A DNA stretch of 64,000 nt from Frankiales bacterium (GCA_025966315.1 JAOPUZ010000071.1:100748-164747); one strand, 5' to 3'. Shown: positions 36,538 to 46,305, counted from the first letter of the stretch. Made by a program: numbers and translations. Notes: generated by a model not told the origin, from the letters alone.

Positions 36538-36911
36538 CCGTGCGGACTGCCAACGCGGTGGAAACTGACACCGGCGTGAATGGCGTCGCAGCGGATGCGA
36601 TGGGTGCGCCGGGCCGCAGCCTCGGCGTCAGCGTCGCCACGGTGCTGATCCAGGCGTATCAAGCCGGCTGGAGTTCTCGCCGTCCTCCAGCGTGCCGGTA
36701 TACCCCAAGTTGCAGCGTCTACACCGCACAGGCCCTCGAGCAGTACGGCTTTCGACGCGGCCTTCGGCTCGGAGCGGCCCGAATTTTGCGCTGCCAACCA
36801 TTTCATCGGGGTGGCTACGACCCGGTGCCTGAACTCGCGACCAGCGAAGGTCACGCCCACCAACCGCATGGCTCGACGCGCTCGGTGGATCTCATAGAAC
36901 AGGTCGGTTGA
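36534..36911 (+). CDS. yidD: Membrane protein insertion efficiency factor YidD
   Basis: 125 residues. After a ~30-residue N-terminal extension the family core is plain: [62 protein letters not shown], with its three conserved Cys. YidD is a peripheral membrane protein that aids YidC. It overlaps rnpA and shares one base with yidC (TGATG). The usual second residue of the motif, SPxxP, reads SSRRPPAC, a minor change. Confidence 0.93.
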   Translation: MTVRTANAVETDTGVNGVAADAMGAPGRSLGVSVATVLIQAYQAGWSSRRPPACRYTPSCSVYTAQALEQYGFRRGLRLGAARILRCQPFHRGGYDPVPELATSEGHAHQPHGSTRSVDLIEQVG

Positions 36912-38095
36912 TGCTCGATCCCCTATATACCGCGGTCTCGTGGGTACTGCTGCGCTGGTATCAGCTGTTCACCACACTCGGGATGGCCAAAGAAAGTGGC
37001 CTGACGTGGGCGTTGTCCATCGTCATGCTGGTAGTCACCGCTCGGCTGCTGCTTTTCCGCTTCTTTGTGAAGCAGGTGCATTACCAGCGCAAAATGCAGG
37101 AAATGCAGCCGCTTATGGCGAAACTGAAAGAAAAGCACAAGGGCGATAAAGCGGCCCTGCAGCGCGAGATGATGAAGCTGCAGCAGGAGGAGGGCTTCAA
37201 CCCGATCTCCGGCTGCTTGCCGATGTTCCTGCAGATCCCGGTCTTCATCTCGCTGTTCCACGTGTTGAAGCACATGTCGAACTCGATCGGCCTGAAACCC
37301 GGCGATCGCGGGCTCTCGCTCTACGGGTTCACTGAGACCCAGACGATCGACGCGGCCCACGCCAAGCTGTTCGGTGCGCCGTTGGCAGCGACACTGCGCG
37401 AGTCCGCGGACAAGATCACCCAGCTCGGCGGTCACGTCACCACCACGCGGTCGGTGACCCTGGTGCTGGTTATCGTCAGCGCATTGGCCACGTTGATCAC
37501 CCAGCGGGCCGTCATCGCCAACCAGACCACGCCGGCCGAGGGCCAGGCCGCGATGATTCAGAAGCTGATGCTGGTCGGCATCCCGCTATCCGTGGTGTTC
37601 TCGGGCGTCATCTTCCCGCTGGGCGTATTGCTGTACTGGTTCACCAGCAACTTGTGGACCATGGGTCAGCAGTTCTACATCTTCCGATTCCACCCGCACA
37701 CCCCCGCTGGCAGCGGCGATACGCCTGCGTCGACGAACGAGGTCGGACGTAGTCTGGCCCCGAAAGTCGGGGCCAAACCGATCACCGGTAAGGGCACCCG
37801 TACGGGTGCGGTGGTGCAGTCCAACACCGCACCCGATCCGGTGACCGCTAACCGCGCCAACGGCAAGCCGGATGCCACCGCGAAAACCGTCGCTTCGAGC
37901 AAGCAGCCAACGACGCCGACCACCGGTGACTTGACGGGCTCAGCAACCACGGCCGGCTCCGCTACGAAGAACGGTGCATCGAGTGCCGGCGGCGCCGCTA
38001 AGAAATCCGCTAATCGAGCTAAGCCGGCCGGCACGGGGGCCGGGAACGTGAATCGCCCGGCGGCCAAGAGAGCGCCAGGCAAGAAACGCCGCTAG
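36911..38095 (+). CDS. yidC: Membrane protein insertase YidC (Oxa1 family)
   Basis: 394 residues from ATG at 36911. Actinobacterial-type YidC without the large periplasmic P1 domain. Five membrane helices, the hydrophilic hairpin VHYQRKMQEMQPLMAKLKEKHKGDKAALQREMMKLQQEEGFNPISGCLPMFLQIPVFISLF and the groove Arg in the second-helix region (TARLLLFRFFVKQ). The last ~120 residues are a Lys/Ala/Thr-rich cytoplasmic tail ending GKKRR, likely for ribosome contact. It inserts proteins with or without Sec. Confidence 0.95.
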   Translation: MLDPLYTAVSWVLLRWYQLFTTLGMAKESGLTWALSIVMLVVTARLLLFRFFVKQVHYQRKMQEMQPLMAKLKEKHKGDKAALQREMMKLQQEEGFNPISGCLPMFLQIPVFISLFHVLKHMSNSIGLKPGDRGLSLYGFTETQTIDAAHAKLFGAPLAATLRESADKITQLGGHVTTTRSVTLVLVIVSALATLITQRAVIANQTTPAEGQAAMIQKLMLVGIPLSVVFSGVIFPLGVLLYWFTSNLWTMGQQFYIFRFHPHTPAGSGDTPASTNEVGRSLAPKVGAKPITGKGTRTGAVVQSNTAPDPVTANRANGKPDATAKTVASSKQPTTPTTGDLTGSATTAGSATKNGASSAGGAAKKSANRAKPAGTGAGNVNRPAAKRAPGKKRR

Positions 38096-38249
38096 CGCAG
38101 CCGGGCAGGCCGCGCCCCGGCAGCGGCACTTCGCCTTCCGCTAGCCGTTGGTCCGGGCCTCGTCGCCCGAAGCCGGCTCCGCTGCGTCCATCGACTTTGA
38201 CCAAGCAACGTGCAGTCCTAGAGAACTGCCGAACCAGAAGAGGATCCTC

Positions 38250-38801
38250 ATGACCGATACCGTTTCGTCCGACGCACCCTCCTCGGAAGCCTCGGAAGAA
38301 GAGCAGGCGGATTCCAGCGCCACACCGGCCACGTCCGGCGCGGAACTGCTCGTCCGCGAGGGCGACATCGCAGCCGACTACCTCGAGCGGTTGCTGGATA
38401 TCGTCGACTACGACGGTGACATCGATCTCGACGTCGAGAACGGTCGCGCGATGGTGGCCATCGTCGGGTCGGACCTGCAGCCGTTGATCGGGGTTCGTGG
38501 GGCGACCCTGGATGCGCTGCAGGAACTGACGCGGTTGGCGGTGCAGCAACAGACCGGTATTCGTAGCCGACTGATGCTGGATGTGTCCGGACACCGGCGC
38601 GAACGCCGCGAAGAGCTCACCGAGCTGGCGCAGCAAACGGCGGCCCGGGTGCTGGAGTCCGGCGAATCGGAACGCCTGGCGCCGATGAATCCGTTCGAGC
38701 GAAAGGTCATCCACGACGCCATTGCCGCTACCGATGGTGTGGTGAGTGAGTCTGAAGGCGAAGAGCCGTCACGACGCGTCGTGGTCATCCCCGCGTCCTG
38801 A
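38250..38801 (+). CDS. jag: Jag/KhpB-family R3H RNA-binding protein
   Basis: 183 residues from ATG at 38250 with AGAGGATCC upstream; an in-frame upstream extension to 38148 is unlikely. Acidic N-terminus, KH domain (DGDIDLDVENGRAMVAIVGSDLQPLIGVRGATLDALQELTRLAVQQQTGIRSRLMLDVSGHRRERREEL) and an R3H domain ending NPFERKVIHDAIAATDGVVSESEGEEPSRRVVV. The N-terminal Jag domain is missing, as usual in actinobacteria. RNA-binding partner of the YidC neighbourhood, with roles in envelope growth in Gram-positives. Confidence 0.93.
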   Translation: MTDTVSSDAPSSEASEEEQADSSATPATSGAELLVREGDIAADYLERLLDIVDYDGDIDLDVENGRAMVAIVGSDLQPLIGVRGATLDALQELTRLAVQQQTGIRSRLMLDVSGHRRERREELTELAQQTAARVLESGESERLAPMNPFERKVIHDAIAATDGVVSESEGEEPSRRVVVIPAS

Positions 38802-38809
38802 CCGGTCAA

Positions 38810-39529
38810 GTGTCCGTCGAAGGTCCCGCGCCCGTCGAGGGTCCCGCGCCCGTCGAGGGCCCAGTGGCTGTCGAAGGGGGATTCGTCGCCGCTGAATTGC
38901 CACCTACGCCGGCCGTGGTTACCGACCGCTGGCCGGCTCAGGCGCATCTAGTCGAGCGCTATGGCAGATGGCTTGTCGGGCCAGGGGTAGAGCGCGGTTT
39001 GATCGGTCCGCGCGAGGCGCCACGACTATGGGATCGGCATCTGCTCAACTCCGTGGCTATCGAGGAATTGCTCCCGATGGGGAGCCGACTGGTCGACGTC
39101 GGCACAGGTGCCGGTCTGCCAGGACTGGCCTTGGCGTGTGTCCGGCCGGATCTGCGGGTGGATCTTGTCGAGTCCCTGCAACGTCGAGTGACGTTCCTTG
39201 ACGAGGTCGTTGCGGATCTCGGCCTAGCGGACCGGGTTCAGGTGGTTCGTGGCCGGGCCGAAGAGATAGCCACGCGGCGAGTCGTGGGTGGGACGGCGTT
39301 CGTGACCGCGCGAGCGGTGGCGCCGCTGGATCGGCTGGCTCAGTGGACCTATGCCCTTCTAGCCAGTGGTGGCGAGCTACTCGCTATCAAAGGGGATAAC
39401 GCTGCGCGGGAGCTGACCGAGCACGCTGCCACGCTAGCTCGGCTGGGCTTCACCAGTCGTAACGTTGTCGAGTGTGGACACGGGATCACCGATCCCCCCG
39501 TACGCGTCATCCGGCTTCGGAAGCGGTGA
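38810..39529 (+). CDS. rsmG: 16S rRNA (guanine527-N7)-methyltransferase RsmG
   Basis: 239 residues from GTG at 38810. SAM site LVDVGTGAGLPGLALACVRPD and DLVESLQRRVTFLDEVVADLGL; GTAFVTARAVAPLDRLAQW is the RsmG core. It methylates G527 of 16S rRNA; loss gives low-level streptomycin resistance. The first ~25 residues are a VEGPAP-VEGPAP-VEGPVA-VEG repeat encoded by 18-bp DNA repeats, so the real start may be one of the later GTG codons. Confidence 0.93.
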   Translation: MSVEGPAPVEGPAPVEGPVAVEGGFVAAELPPTPAVVTDRWPAQAHLVERYGRWLVGPGVERGLIGPREAPRLWDRHLLNSVAIEELLPMGSRLVDVGTGAGLPGLALACVRPDLRVDLVESLQRRVTFLDEVVADLGLADRVQVVRGRAEEIATRRVVGGTAFVTARAVAPLDRLAQWTYALLASGGELLAIKGDNAARELTEHAATLARLGFTSRNVVECGHGITDPPVRVIRLRKR

Positions 39530-39553
39530 CACACCCCGGGCGCGAGTGCGGCA

Positions 39554-39569
39554 TGTTTCACGTGAAACA
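39554..39569. promoter_or_regulatory. parS: parS site 1
   Basis: Perfect 16-bp palindrome TGTTTCACGTGAAACA, the universal ParB-binding site, between rsmG and parA. Confidence 0.96.
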
Positions 39570-39653
39570 TGAGGCGCTCACAGCGAACTGCTGCGCTACG
39601 CGGCTTGTGGCAGTGTGGTCGATGCGCCCGGATCCATCGACGTCGCGGTCGAA

Positions 39654-39669
39654 AGTTTCACGTGAAACA
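39654..39669. promoter_or_regulatory. parS: parS site 2 (one mismatch)
   Basis: AGTTTCACGTGAAACA, one change from the consensus at the outermost base, 100 bp from site 1 and just before parA. Confidence 0.93.
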
Positions 39670-39703
39670 TTCCGGGCAAGCGATGACTGAGAGTGGAGAT
39701 CAG

Positions 39704-40699
39704 GTGAGTGTGCCCATCCCGGACGCCGGTGTTTCACGTGAAACACGGCCCACCACGTCGATCGAGCGAGAAGCAATGCAAGCCGTGCGAGTGATGAACG
39801 TTCGCCGGGAAGTGTGGCCGAAGCCGCTGACCAGGCGGGTACTGACGATCGCCAATCAAAAAGGTGGTGTCGGCAAGACGACCACCACGGTCAATGTCGC
39901 TATGGCTCTGGCCCAGCACGGGCTGAACGTCCTTGTTATTGACCTCGACCCGCAGGGTAACGCCAGCACCGCACTTGGTGTGGCGCATGCGGTCGGCACC
40001 CCGGGAACCTACGACGTCCTGCTCGGCAGTGATGCATTACGGGACGTGCAGGTGCCAGTCGAGGCGGCACCGTCCCTATATTGCGTGCCTGCCACCATCG
40101 ATCTGGCCGGGGCCGACATCGAACTGGCATCGCAGGTTGCTCGCGAATACCGGCTGAAACGGGCGATCGCCAGCTATGACTTCGACGTCGATTACATCCT
40201 CATCGATTGCCCCCCGGCGCTCGGCTTACTGACGCTGAACGCTCTGGTGGCTGGCGAAGAGATCCTCATTCCCATCCAGTGCGAGTATTACGCGCTCGAG
40301 GGCTTGGCCCAGTTGTTGAATACGGTCGAGCTCGTGAAATCGCAGTTGAACGCCGAACTTGAAGTCTCCAGCGTCTTGCTCACCATGTATGACAGCCGAA
40401 CAAAGTTGGCCGACCAGGTGGCTGATGAGGTGCGGCGGCACTTCGGACCTAAGGTGTTGAAGTCGGTAATCCCCCGAAACGTCCGAGTGTCGGAGGCGCC
40501 GGGTTTCGGGCAGACGGTGATGACCTACGACGCGGGCTCGCGAGGCGCGATCGGCTATCTCGAGGCAGCTCGTGAACTCGCTGAGCGGGGGCGGCCGGCC
40601 GACGCGGCACCTGCCGAGCACGCCGCCGCGCCCGCCGCTCCCGACCACGCAACGAGCGATCAATTCGGTCCGGACGGTACGCAGGAGGGTCAGTCGTGA
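39704..40699 (+). CDS. parA: Chromosome-partitioning ATPase ParA (Soj)
   Basis: 331 residues from GTG at 39704, supported by GGAG 6 nt upstream; ATG at 39683 is possible but has no good site. Deviant Walker [15 protein letters not shown] (about 50-61), Walker A' [11 protein letters not shown] and Walker [18 protein letters not shown]. It binds DNA as an ATP dimer and pulls ParB-parS complexes. A parS site lies inside the coding region and is read as GVSRET (residues 9-14). The tail is Ala/Pro-rich. parB overlaps by 4 nt. Confidence 0.96.
   Translation: MSVPIPDAGVSRETRPTTSIEREAMQAVRVMNVRREVWPKPLTRRVLTIANQKGGVGKTTTTVNVAMALAQHGLNVLVIDLDPQGNASTALGVAHAVGTPGTYDVLLGSDALRDVQVPVEAAPSLYCVPATIDLAGADIELASQVAREYRLKRAIASYDFDVDYILIDCPPALGLLTLNALVAGEEILIPIQCEYYALEGLAQLLNTVELVKSQLNAELEVSSVLLTMYDSRTKLADQVADEVRRHFGPKVLKSVIPRNVRVSEAPGFGQTVMTYDAGSRGAIGYLEAARELAERGRPADAAPAEHAAAPAAPDHATSDQFGPDGTQEGQS
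39730..39745. promoter_or_regulatory. parS: parS site 3, inside parA
   Basis: Perfect TGTTTCACGTGAAACA within the first codons of parA. Confidence 0.96.
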
Positions 40700-41823
40700 G
40701 TAGGCCAAGGCGAGGTGGACTGGGTCGAGGCCTCGGCGCATTGATTCCCAGCAGCTCTTCGGTCCCGTCCGAGACGGTCTCCACCCCATCCGACAGCGCC
40801 GCAGCGGAAGACGCCGATGTTATGTCAACGGGTATCGCTGATGCGAAGGGCACTGGGGCGCAGCCGGTGTCCGACGGAACAGCCGGAAAGTCAGGGCCCA
40901 GCATCAAAGTCACCAATCGGGTGCCGTCGCTGGCCGCGATATCCGCTTCGTCGGCGACAGATTTCTACTTCGAGCCGGCCCCAGTGCCGGGAGCGACCCT
41001 GCGGGAGCTGTTGCCGAGCGAAATCACGATGAATCCGAAGCAGCCGCGGACGGTTTTCGACGAAGAAGCGCTCGAGGAGCTCAAGCACTCGATCGCGGAG
41101 TTTGGTGTGTTGCAGCCGATCGTCGTCAGACCCAAGGCGGACGGGTTTGAACTCGTCATGGGTGAGCGTCGGCTCCGCGCGGCAATCGCGGCCGGGCTGG
41201 CCACGATCCCGGCGATCGTTCGCGAGACTGGTGACGACGCGATGCTGCGCGACGCGTTGCTGGAGAACATCCATCGCGCGCAACTGAATCCCCTCGAAGA
41301 GGCGGCGGCGTACCAGCAGCTGCTGGAAGAATTCGGGGCAACGCACGATGAGCTGGCCGCTCGGATCGGGCGCAGCCGCTCGCAGGTGACCAACACCATC
41401 CGTCTGATGAACTTGCCCGTCGCGGTGCAACGTCGGGTCGCCGCGGGTGTGCTTTCTGCTGGCCACGCCCGGGCGCTGCTCGGGCTCGGGAGCCGGGAGC
41501 AGCAGGACGATCTGGCTGGCCGGATCGTGGCCGAGGGGTTATCCGTTCGCGCCACCGAGGAGCTGGTGGCGGTGACCGACGGCGCGACATCGGCGCAGCG
41601 AGGGGTGAGCCGCAGGAAGGCCGCTCCACGCTTCACCGCGCCTGCGGTAGAAGGGCTTGCCGGCAAACTTTCCGACGTCCTGGATACGCACGTACGCGTC
41701 GAGATCGGGCGGCGTAAGGGCAAGATCACCATCGAGTTCGGCTCCGTCGATGACCTGGAGCGGATCGTTGCCGTCATCGCTCCCGAGCTGGCCACGAAGC
41801 CTCGCAGCGATCCGAACGGATAA
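40696..41823 (+). CDS. parB: Chromosome-partitioning protein ParB (Spo0J)
   Basis: 375 residues from GTG at 40696. A variable N-terminus (about 1-105), then the CTPase/sulfiredoxin-like domain: [40 protein letters not shown] and [15 protein letters not shown] with the GERRxRA CTP-binding motif; HTH with [23 protein letters not shown]-terminal dimerisation segment [26 protein letters not shown]. It loads at the three nearby parS sites and spreads as a CTP clamp. Confidence 0.96.
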   Translation: MSRPRRGGLGRGLGALIPSSSSVPSETVSTPSDSAAAEDADVMSTGIADAKGTGAQPVSDGTAGKSGPSIKVTNRVPSLAAISASSATDFYFEPAPVPGATLRELLPSEITMNPKQPRTVFDEEALEELKHSIAEFGVLQPIVVRPKADGFELVMGERRLRAAIAAGLATIPAIVRETGDDAMLRDALLENIHRAQLNPLEEAAAYQQLLEEFGATHDELAARIGRSRSQVTNTIRLMNLPVAVQRRVAAGVLSAGHARALLGLGSREQQDDLAGRIVAEGLSVRATEELVAVTDGATSAQRGVSRRKAAPRFTAPAVEGLAGKLSDVLDTHVRVEIGRRKGKITIEFGSVDDLERIVAVIAPELATKPRSDPNG

Positions 41824-41898
41824 GTTCCCCCCTATCGGATAAGGCGAATCTGGGTCGCCCTGCTTCCCGCGGAGCGACCGCAGCACGGCTCGGACCAG

Positions 41899-42510
41899 CT
41901 AGCCCAGTTGACCGAACTGGCCGAACGAGGCCACTTCTTCGACCGGTCGCCGGCCGCGCCGCAGTGAGGGCGAACGCCGGTCCGGCGCCGGGTAACCGAT
42001 GCTCAACACGCCGACTAGACCCAGTCGGTCCGGCACGCCGAACGTGGATCGCACTGTGTCGTGCCGTTCCGGTGGCACTCCGAAGAAGCACCCGCCGAGA
42101 TCGAGATCCACCGCGCCCAGCAGCATCAACAAACTCGCCATGCCGGTGTCGACGTCCCAGTACGGGACCGGCCAGTGCGCGGTATCGCGATCGGTCCAGC
42201 CCTTGTCCGCTTCGGCATACCGGTCCAGATACGCCTCGCGGTCCGACAGGGCGACAACCAGGACGGCTGCTGTCTGCATGCTTGTCAGCCACTGATCGGG
42301 TTGGTCGGAAGCGCTGGTCGTAGCATCCCAGAACCGGGCCCGATCGACCGCCGACTCGAGGACCAGGAAGTGCCAGCCTTGGCTGAATCCGGCCGACGGC
42401 GCCCGGATCGCTAGATCCAGCAGCGCGAGTACGTCAGCCCGAGATACCGCGCGGTCCGGTTGGTACCGGCGAACCATGCGTCGTTTCCGGACGACCTCAC
42501 GAAACTCCAT
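41899..42510 (-). CDS. Nitroreductase-family FMN oxidoreductase
   Basis: 203 residues from ATG at 42510 (MEFREVVRKRRMVRRYQPDR). Nitroreductase fold: N-terminal RRMVRRYQPD binds FMN phosphate, AIRAPSAGFSQGWHFLVLE is the conserved second strand-helix, and DLGGCFFGVPPERHDTVRSTFGVPDRLGLVGVLSIGYP the C-terminal part. Electron acceptor unknown. Starts 70 bp from the divergent aminotransferase, so the two may share control. Confidence 0.9.
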   Translation of the reverse strand: MEFREVVRKRRMVRRYQPDRAVSRADVLALLDLAIRAPSAGFSQGWHFLVLESAVDRARFWDATTSASDQPDQWLTSMQTAAVLVVALSDREAYLDRYAEADKGWTDRDTAHWPVPYWDVDTGMASLLMLLGAVDLDLGGCFFGVPPERHDTVRSTFGVPDRLGLVGVLSIGYPAPDRRSPSLRRGRRPVEEVASFGQFGQLG

Positions 42511-42580
42511 GGCCGCCAGCCAACCATCAGTTGAGAAATCACGGTGCGCGGGCCTGTCCGGGTGTGGAACGCTGAACGAC

Positions 42581-43822
42581 GTGGACCTTGACCAGTCAAA
42601 GAAGCTCAACGGCGTTTCCTACGACATCCGAGGCCCGGTGCTCACCGAGGCCAAGCGCCTTGAGGAAGCCGGCCACCGGATTCTGAAGCTGCACATCGGC
42701 AATCCGGCTACTTTCGGCTTCGCCGCCCCGGATGAGATCCTGGTCGACGTAATCCGGAATATGCCTAGCGCGGAAGGGTATTCCGACTCGCAAGGCTTGC
42801 TGTCCGCCCGCACCGCGGTGGTCCAGCACTATCAGGAGCGCGGCCTGCCCGACCTGGACGACGTCGACGACGTGTGGCTGGGCAACGGAGTGAGCGAGCT
42901 CATCATGATGGCGTTGCAGGCCATGCTGAACGACGGCGACGAGGTGTTGATCCCGGCCCCGGACTTTCCGCTGTGGACGGCCGCGACCTCATTGTCCGGC
43001 GGGACGGCAGTCCACTATCTCTGCGATGAGACAGAAGGATGGCTGCCGGACCTCGAGGACATGGCCGCGAAGATCACTCCGCGGACGAAGGCCATTGTCG
43101 TCATCAACCCGAACAACCCGACCGGTGCCGTCTATCCCCCAGAGGTCCTGGCCGGCATTGCCGAACTTGCCCGCCAGCACAGTCTGGTCGTGCTCGCGGA
43201 CGAGATCTACGACAAGATCCTCTACGACGACGCGGTGCACACCTCGTTCGCCACGATCGCCCCCGACCTGTTCGTCCTCACCTTCAACGGCTTGTCCAAG
43301 GCTTACCGGCTGGCCGGTTTCCGCGCCGGCTGGATGCTGGTAACCGGTCCGAAAGAACACGCCGCCGGTTATCTCGAGGGATTCTCGGTGATGGCAAACC
43401 TGCGACTGTGCGCGAACGTCCCGGCGCAGCACGCGATCCAGACCGCGCTCGGCGGCCGGCAGAGCATCCAGGACCTGGTCCTGCCGGGCGGACGTCTACT
43501 CGAACAACGTGATGCCGCGGTCACCGCATTGCGGGCGATACCGGGCGTCTCCTGCGTCGAGCCGAAGGGTTCGCTGTACGTCTTCCCGCGGCTGGACCCG
43601 GAGCGCTACGCGATCTCGGACGATCAGCAGTTCGTGCTGGAGTTCCTGCGCGCCCAACGAGTGCTGCTGGTTCAAGGCACCGGATTCAGCTGGCCGAAGC
43701 CGGACCACCTGCGGATCGTGACGCTGCCGCACGCCCCGGACCTCACCGAGGCCATCGGCCGGCTGGGCCAGTTCCTGGAAACGTACGCCGAACCTGGACA
43801 GGTCCGCCCCGTTTCGGCTTAG
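42581..43822 (+). CDS. PLP-dependent aminotransferase, alanine aminotransferase type
   Basis: 413 residues from GTG at 42581 (VDLDQSKKLNGVSYDIRGPVLTEAKRLEEAG). Fold-type I class I/II enzyme: VVINPNNPTGAVYPPEVL, DEIYDKILYDD, and the PLP Lys in FNGLSKAYRLAGFRAGWM. The start sequence and length resemble AlaT/Rv0337c-like enzymes that exchange alanine and glutamate, though aspartate-like substrates cannot be excluded. No strong ribosome site is seen. Followed 8 bp later by the GNAT gene, so likely one unit. Confidence 0.9.
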   Translation: MDLDQSKKLNGVSYDIRGPVLTEAKRLEEAGHRILKLHIGNPATFGFAAPDEILVDVIRNMPSAEGYSDSQGLLSARTAVVQHYQERGLPDLDDVDDVWLGNGVSELIMMALQAMLNDGDEVLIPAPDFPLWTAATSLSGGTAVHYLCDETEGWLPDLEDMAAKITPRTKAIVVINPNNPTGAVYPPEVLAGIAELARQHSLVVLADEIYDKILYDDAVHTSFATIAPDLFVLTFNGLSKAYRLAGFRAGWMLVTGPKEHAAGYLEGFSVMANLRLCANVPAQHAIQTALGGRQSIQDLVLPGGRLLEQRDAAVTALRAIPGVSCVEPKGSLYVFPRLDPERYAISDDQQFVLEFLRAQRVLLVQGTGFSWPKPDHLRIVTLPHAPDLTEAIGRLGQFLETYAEPGQVRPVSA

Positions 43823-43830
43823 CTAGGCCC

Positions 43831-44511
43831 ATGTCGGTTTCTCGTCGCATCGTCCCGCTCACGCTGGACAACCTCGACGACTTGCCCGGCACCTGTCGCC
43901 GCTGCCTGTTCTGGGAGGCTGGGCCGATCGCGGGAACCGAGGGGGCACCCCGCGACGAAGCCATGCTGGCCAAGGAGGCCTGGCTGTCCGCCACCCTGCT
44001 GGATTGGGGATCGTGCGGCAAGATCGCCTACGTTTCAGGGGTTCCGGTCGGTTATGCGCTGTTCGCGCCACCAGGTTTCGTTCCTCGAGCGATGTCATTC
44101 CCGACGTCACCGGTCACCGGTGACGCGGTCCTGCTGATGGTGGCCAAGGTACTGCCCGAATGGACGTCCGCCGGGATCGGCCGGATGCTGGCCCAGGCCG
44201 TCGCCGCCGAGCTGGTGCCAAGGGGCGTCAAGGCAATCGAGGCGTTCGGGTCCACCCGACCACCCCGCGCTTCAGGCGCTTCAGGCGCATCGGGCGCATC
44301 GGAGTCGTACGACCTCGAAACGGCTGGCTGCCTGTTGCCGTCGGATTACCTGGTATCGGTCGGTTTCAAGACGGTGCGCCCGCATCCGCTGTTCCCGCGG
44401 TTGCGGATGGAGCTGAAGTCGACGGTCTCGTGGCGCTACGACGTCGAGTACGCGCTGGAGCGGATCTTCGGGACCGGCTCCATGACTCCGGCGCTCACCC
44501 CAACCCGCTGA
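43831..44511 (+). CDS. GNAT-family acetyltransferase
   Basis: 226 residues. GNAT core: KIAYVSGVPVGYALFAPP, then VLLMVAKVLPEWTSAGIGRMLAQAVAAELVPRGVKAIEAFG, where the acetyl-CoA loop is diverged, and LLPSDYLVSVGFKTVRPHPLFPRLRMEL. N-terminal CRRCLFWE is typical of the actinobacterial subgroup found next to cwlM (Rv3916c position). An ASGASGASGAS insert at about 145-155 comes from 9-bp DNA repeats. Substrate unknown. Confidence 0.85.
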   Translation: MSVSRRIVPLTLDNLDDLPGTCRRCLFWEAGPIAGTEGAPRDEAMLAKEAWLSATLLDWGSCGKIAYVSGVPVGYALFAPPGFVPRAMSFPTSPVTGDAVLLMVAKVLPEWTSAGIGRMLAQAVAAELVPRGVKAIEAFGSTRPPRASGASGASGASESYDLETAGCLLPSDYLVSVGFKTVRPHPLFPRLRMELKSTVSWRYDVEYALERIFGTGSMTPALTPTR

Positions 44512-44518
44512 GCGCCAA

Positions 44519-44541
44519 CCCGCTGAGCGGCGTTCAGCGGG
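44519..44541. terminator. Hairpin between converging GNAT and cwlM genes
   Basis: CCCGCTGA-loop-TCAGCGGG: an 8-bp stem with a 7-nt loop, inside a region that also has a 15-bp tandem duplication (CCAACCCGCTGAGCG twice). Confidence 0.5.
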
Positions 44542-44579
44542 CAGCCGACGCGCAGCCGCAGTAGCCGGCTGGCAGAAGC

Positions 44580-45701
44580 TCAGCGGGCGAACGCGGGCAG
44601 CCGCAGCACTCCGGTCGGCGGGTCCTGTTCGCGGGGCAAATAGAGCCGTTGGATGGCGGCCAGTAGGCCCTCGGCGACCCGATCTCGAAAATCTGGATCG
44701 ACCAGGCGCGGCTGATCCAGCGGGGATGACAGGTAGCCGAGCTCCAACCGGATCGTGGGCATCACGGTCCGCAGCAACAAAGTCCAGGACTTGCCGTGGA
44801 TGCGGCCGTCGAGCATGCCCGTGCGAGCCACCACCTCGCGCTGGACCAGATCAGCGAGCCGTTCACCGATGGACGACGAGACCTCGCCGGCCCCGTAGTA
44901 ATAGGTGGCTACGCCGTTGGCGTTGGCACAGGGCGAGGCGTCGATGTGCAGCGACAGGACGAGGTCGGCGCCCTGCAGGTTGGCGAAGTGGGCGCGTTCG
45001 AGGTCATCCGAGCCGACCCCCGGGCCACGAGTGAGCCAAGTGGTCACGCCCAGCGCGGTGAGTCGGCCTTCCAGCCGGGTCGCGAGGTCGTACACGATGT
45101 CGGCTTCGCACACGTCGTCCGTGGCCACGCCGCGGTCATCACCGCCGTGCCCAGGGTCGATCACGATGCGTTTGCCGAGCAGGTTCGGGCCGGCGTCCGC
45201 CACCGCCATCAGGTCCCGCAGCATTTGCGGGCGCCCGCCGACGACTCGGCGGGCCTCGATCTGGCGCAGCGCCCGCAGTGTCCTGGGGCCGCACACAGCG
45301 TCGGACTGCAAGCCCATGTCGCGCTGCAGGGAACGCAACGCACTGGCCGTGAGCAGCCCGAACCGGCCGTCCTGACGACCGGCGTTGTAGCCGATCTCGA
45401 GCAACTGGCGTTGCAACTCGACGACGTCGTCGCCCACCATCTGGTGGGTCGCGTTGTGCGCGAGCATCCGGTCGCCCAACCGCCAGCGGGCAGACTGCAG
45501 GGATTCCCACGTCTCGTCACCGACGAGGCCGTCAACGGTCAGACCGCGACGCTGCTGGAAGGCACGCACCGCGATCTCGGTGGGTGCGTCGTAGAGGTCT
45601 GCCAGGCCAGGATCAGTGTTCGACAGCAGCCCGAGGGTTGCCAGCACACGCCGAATTTCGGCCACCCGAGGATTACGGTCACCGGTGCGGAGGAGCTGCA
45701 T
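44580..45701 (-). CDS. cwlM: CwlM-type N-acetylmuramoyl-L-alanine amidase homologue
   Basis: 373 residues with no signal peptide. Two N-terminal peptidoglycan-binding domains (FQQRRGLTVDGLVGDETWESL and LRSLQRDMGLQSDAVCGPRTLRAL), then Amidase_3: IVIDPGHGGDDRG, VYDLATRLEGRL, LVLSLHIDASPCANANGVATYYYG and RLELGYLSSPLDQPRL. In mycobacteria CwlM is cytoplasmic and, when phosphorylated, stimulates MurA rather than cutting peptidoglycan. The same architecture, lack of leader and position next to trxA suggest the same job here. Confidence 0.93.
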   Translation of the reverse strand: MQLLRTGDRNPRVAEIRRVLATLGLLSNTDPGLADLYDAPTEIAVRAFQQRRGLTVDGLVGDETWESLQSARWRLGDRMLAHNATHQMVGDDVVELQRQLLEIGYNAGRQDGRFGLLTASALRSLQRDMGLQSDAVCGPRTLRALRQIEARRVVGGRPQMLRDLMAVADAGPNLLGKRIVIDPGHGGDDRGVATDDVCEADIVYDLATRLEGRLTALGVTTWLTRGPGVGSDDLERAHFANLQGADLVLSLHIDASPCANANGVATYYYGAGEVSSSIGERLADLVQREVVARTGMLDGRIHGKSWTLLLRTVMPTIRLELGYLSSPLDQPRLVDPDFRDRVAEGLLAAIQRLYLPREQDPPTGVLRLPAFAR

Positions 45702-45978
45702 CCGTGCCGTCCCTCCTTAGCTCTCTCGTCGCTGGTGCTCGTGGTTGCCATCATGCGCCGCGTCGTGCGCGACCCTCATTCTGCCCCACCGAAACCGCTG
45801 CCGGTCGCAACCGGTATCGCACGCTACGGCGGTCTCAAGTTCGGTAAGCGAGCCGGGCTCAGAATGCACAACAGCGACGGTCAACTCGCACCGTATGCGA
45901 GATGACCGCCGCTGGGCGTGCGATCAGCTATTCCGTCGTTCAGGCGTTCCTCAGTGAATGAGGGACGGCCCGGCCGGC

Positions 45979-46305
45979 TCAGATGTAGTCGGACAGATCG
46001 TTGAGCAACACAGCCTTGGGCTTGGCGCCGACGATCGACTTGACGATCTCGCCACCCTTGAACACAGCCATCGTCGGGATGGACATGATCTGGTAGTCGC
46101 GGGCCACGTTCGGGTTCTCGTCGATGTTCAGCTTGACGACCTTGAGCTTGCCGCCGTGCTCGGCCGCAATCTCTTCCAGGACCGGAGCAACGAGGCGGCA
46201 CGGACCGCACCATTCCGCCCAGAAATCGACCAACACCGGGGTGTCAGCCTGCAAGACGTCAACGTTGAAGCTGGCGTCGGTAACGGGGGTGGTGTTCTGG
46301 CCCAT
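45979..46305 (-). CDS. trxA: Thioredoxin
   Basis: 108 residues; active site FWAEWCGPCRLVAPVL, cis-Pro loop MSIPTMAVFKGG. Cytoplasmic dithiol carrier reduced by TrxB, whose stop is 105 bp upstream. About 275 bp without a gene separate it from cwlM; I see no clear structure there beyond ordinary sequence. Confidence 0.97.
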   Translation of the reverse strand: MGQNTTPVTDASFNVDVLQADTPVLVDFWAEWCGPCRLVAPVLEEIAAEHGGKLKVVKLNIDENPNVARDYQIMSIPTMAVFKGGEIVKSIVGAKPKAVLLNDLSDYI

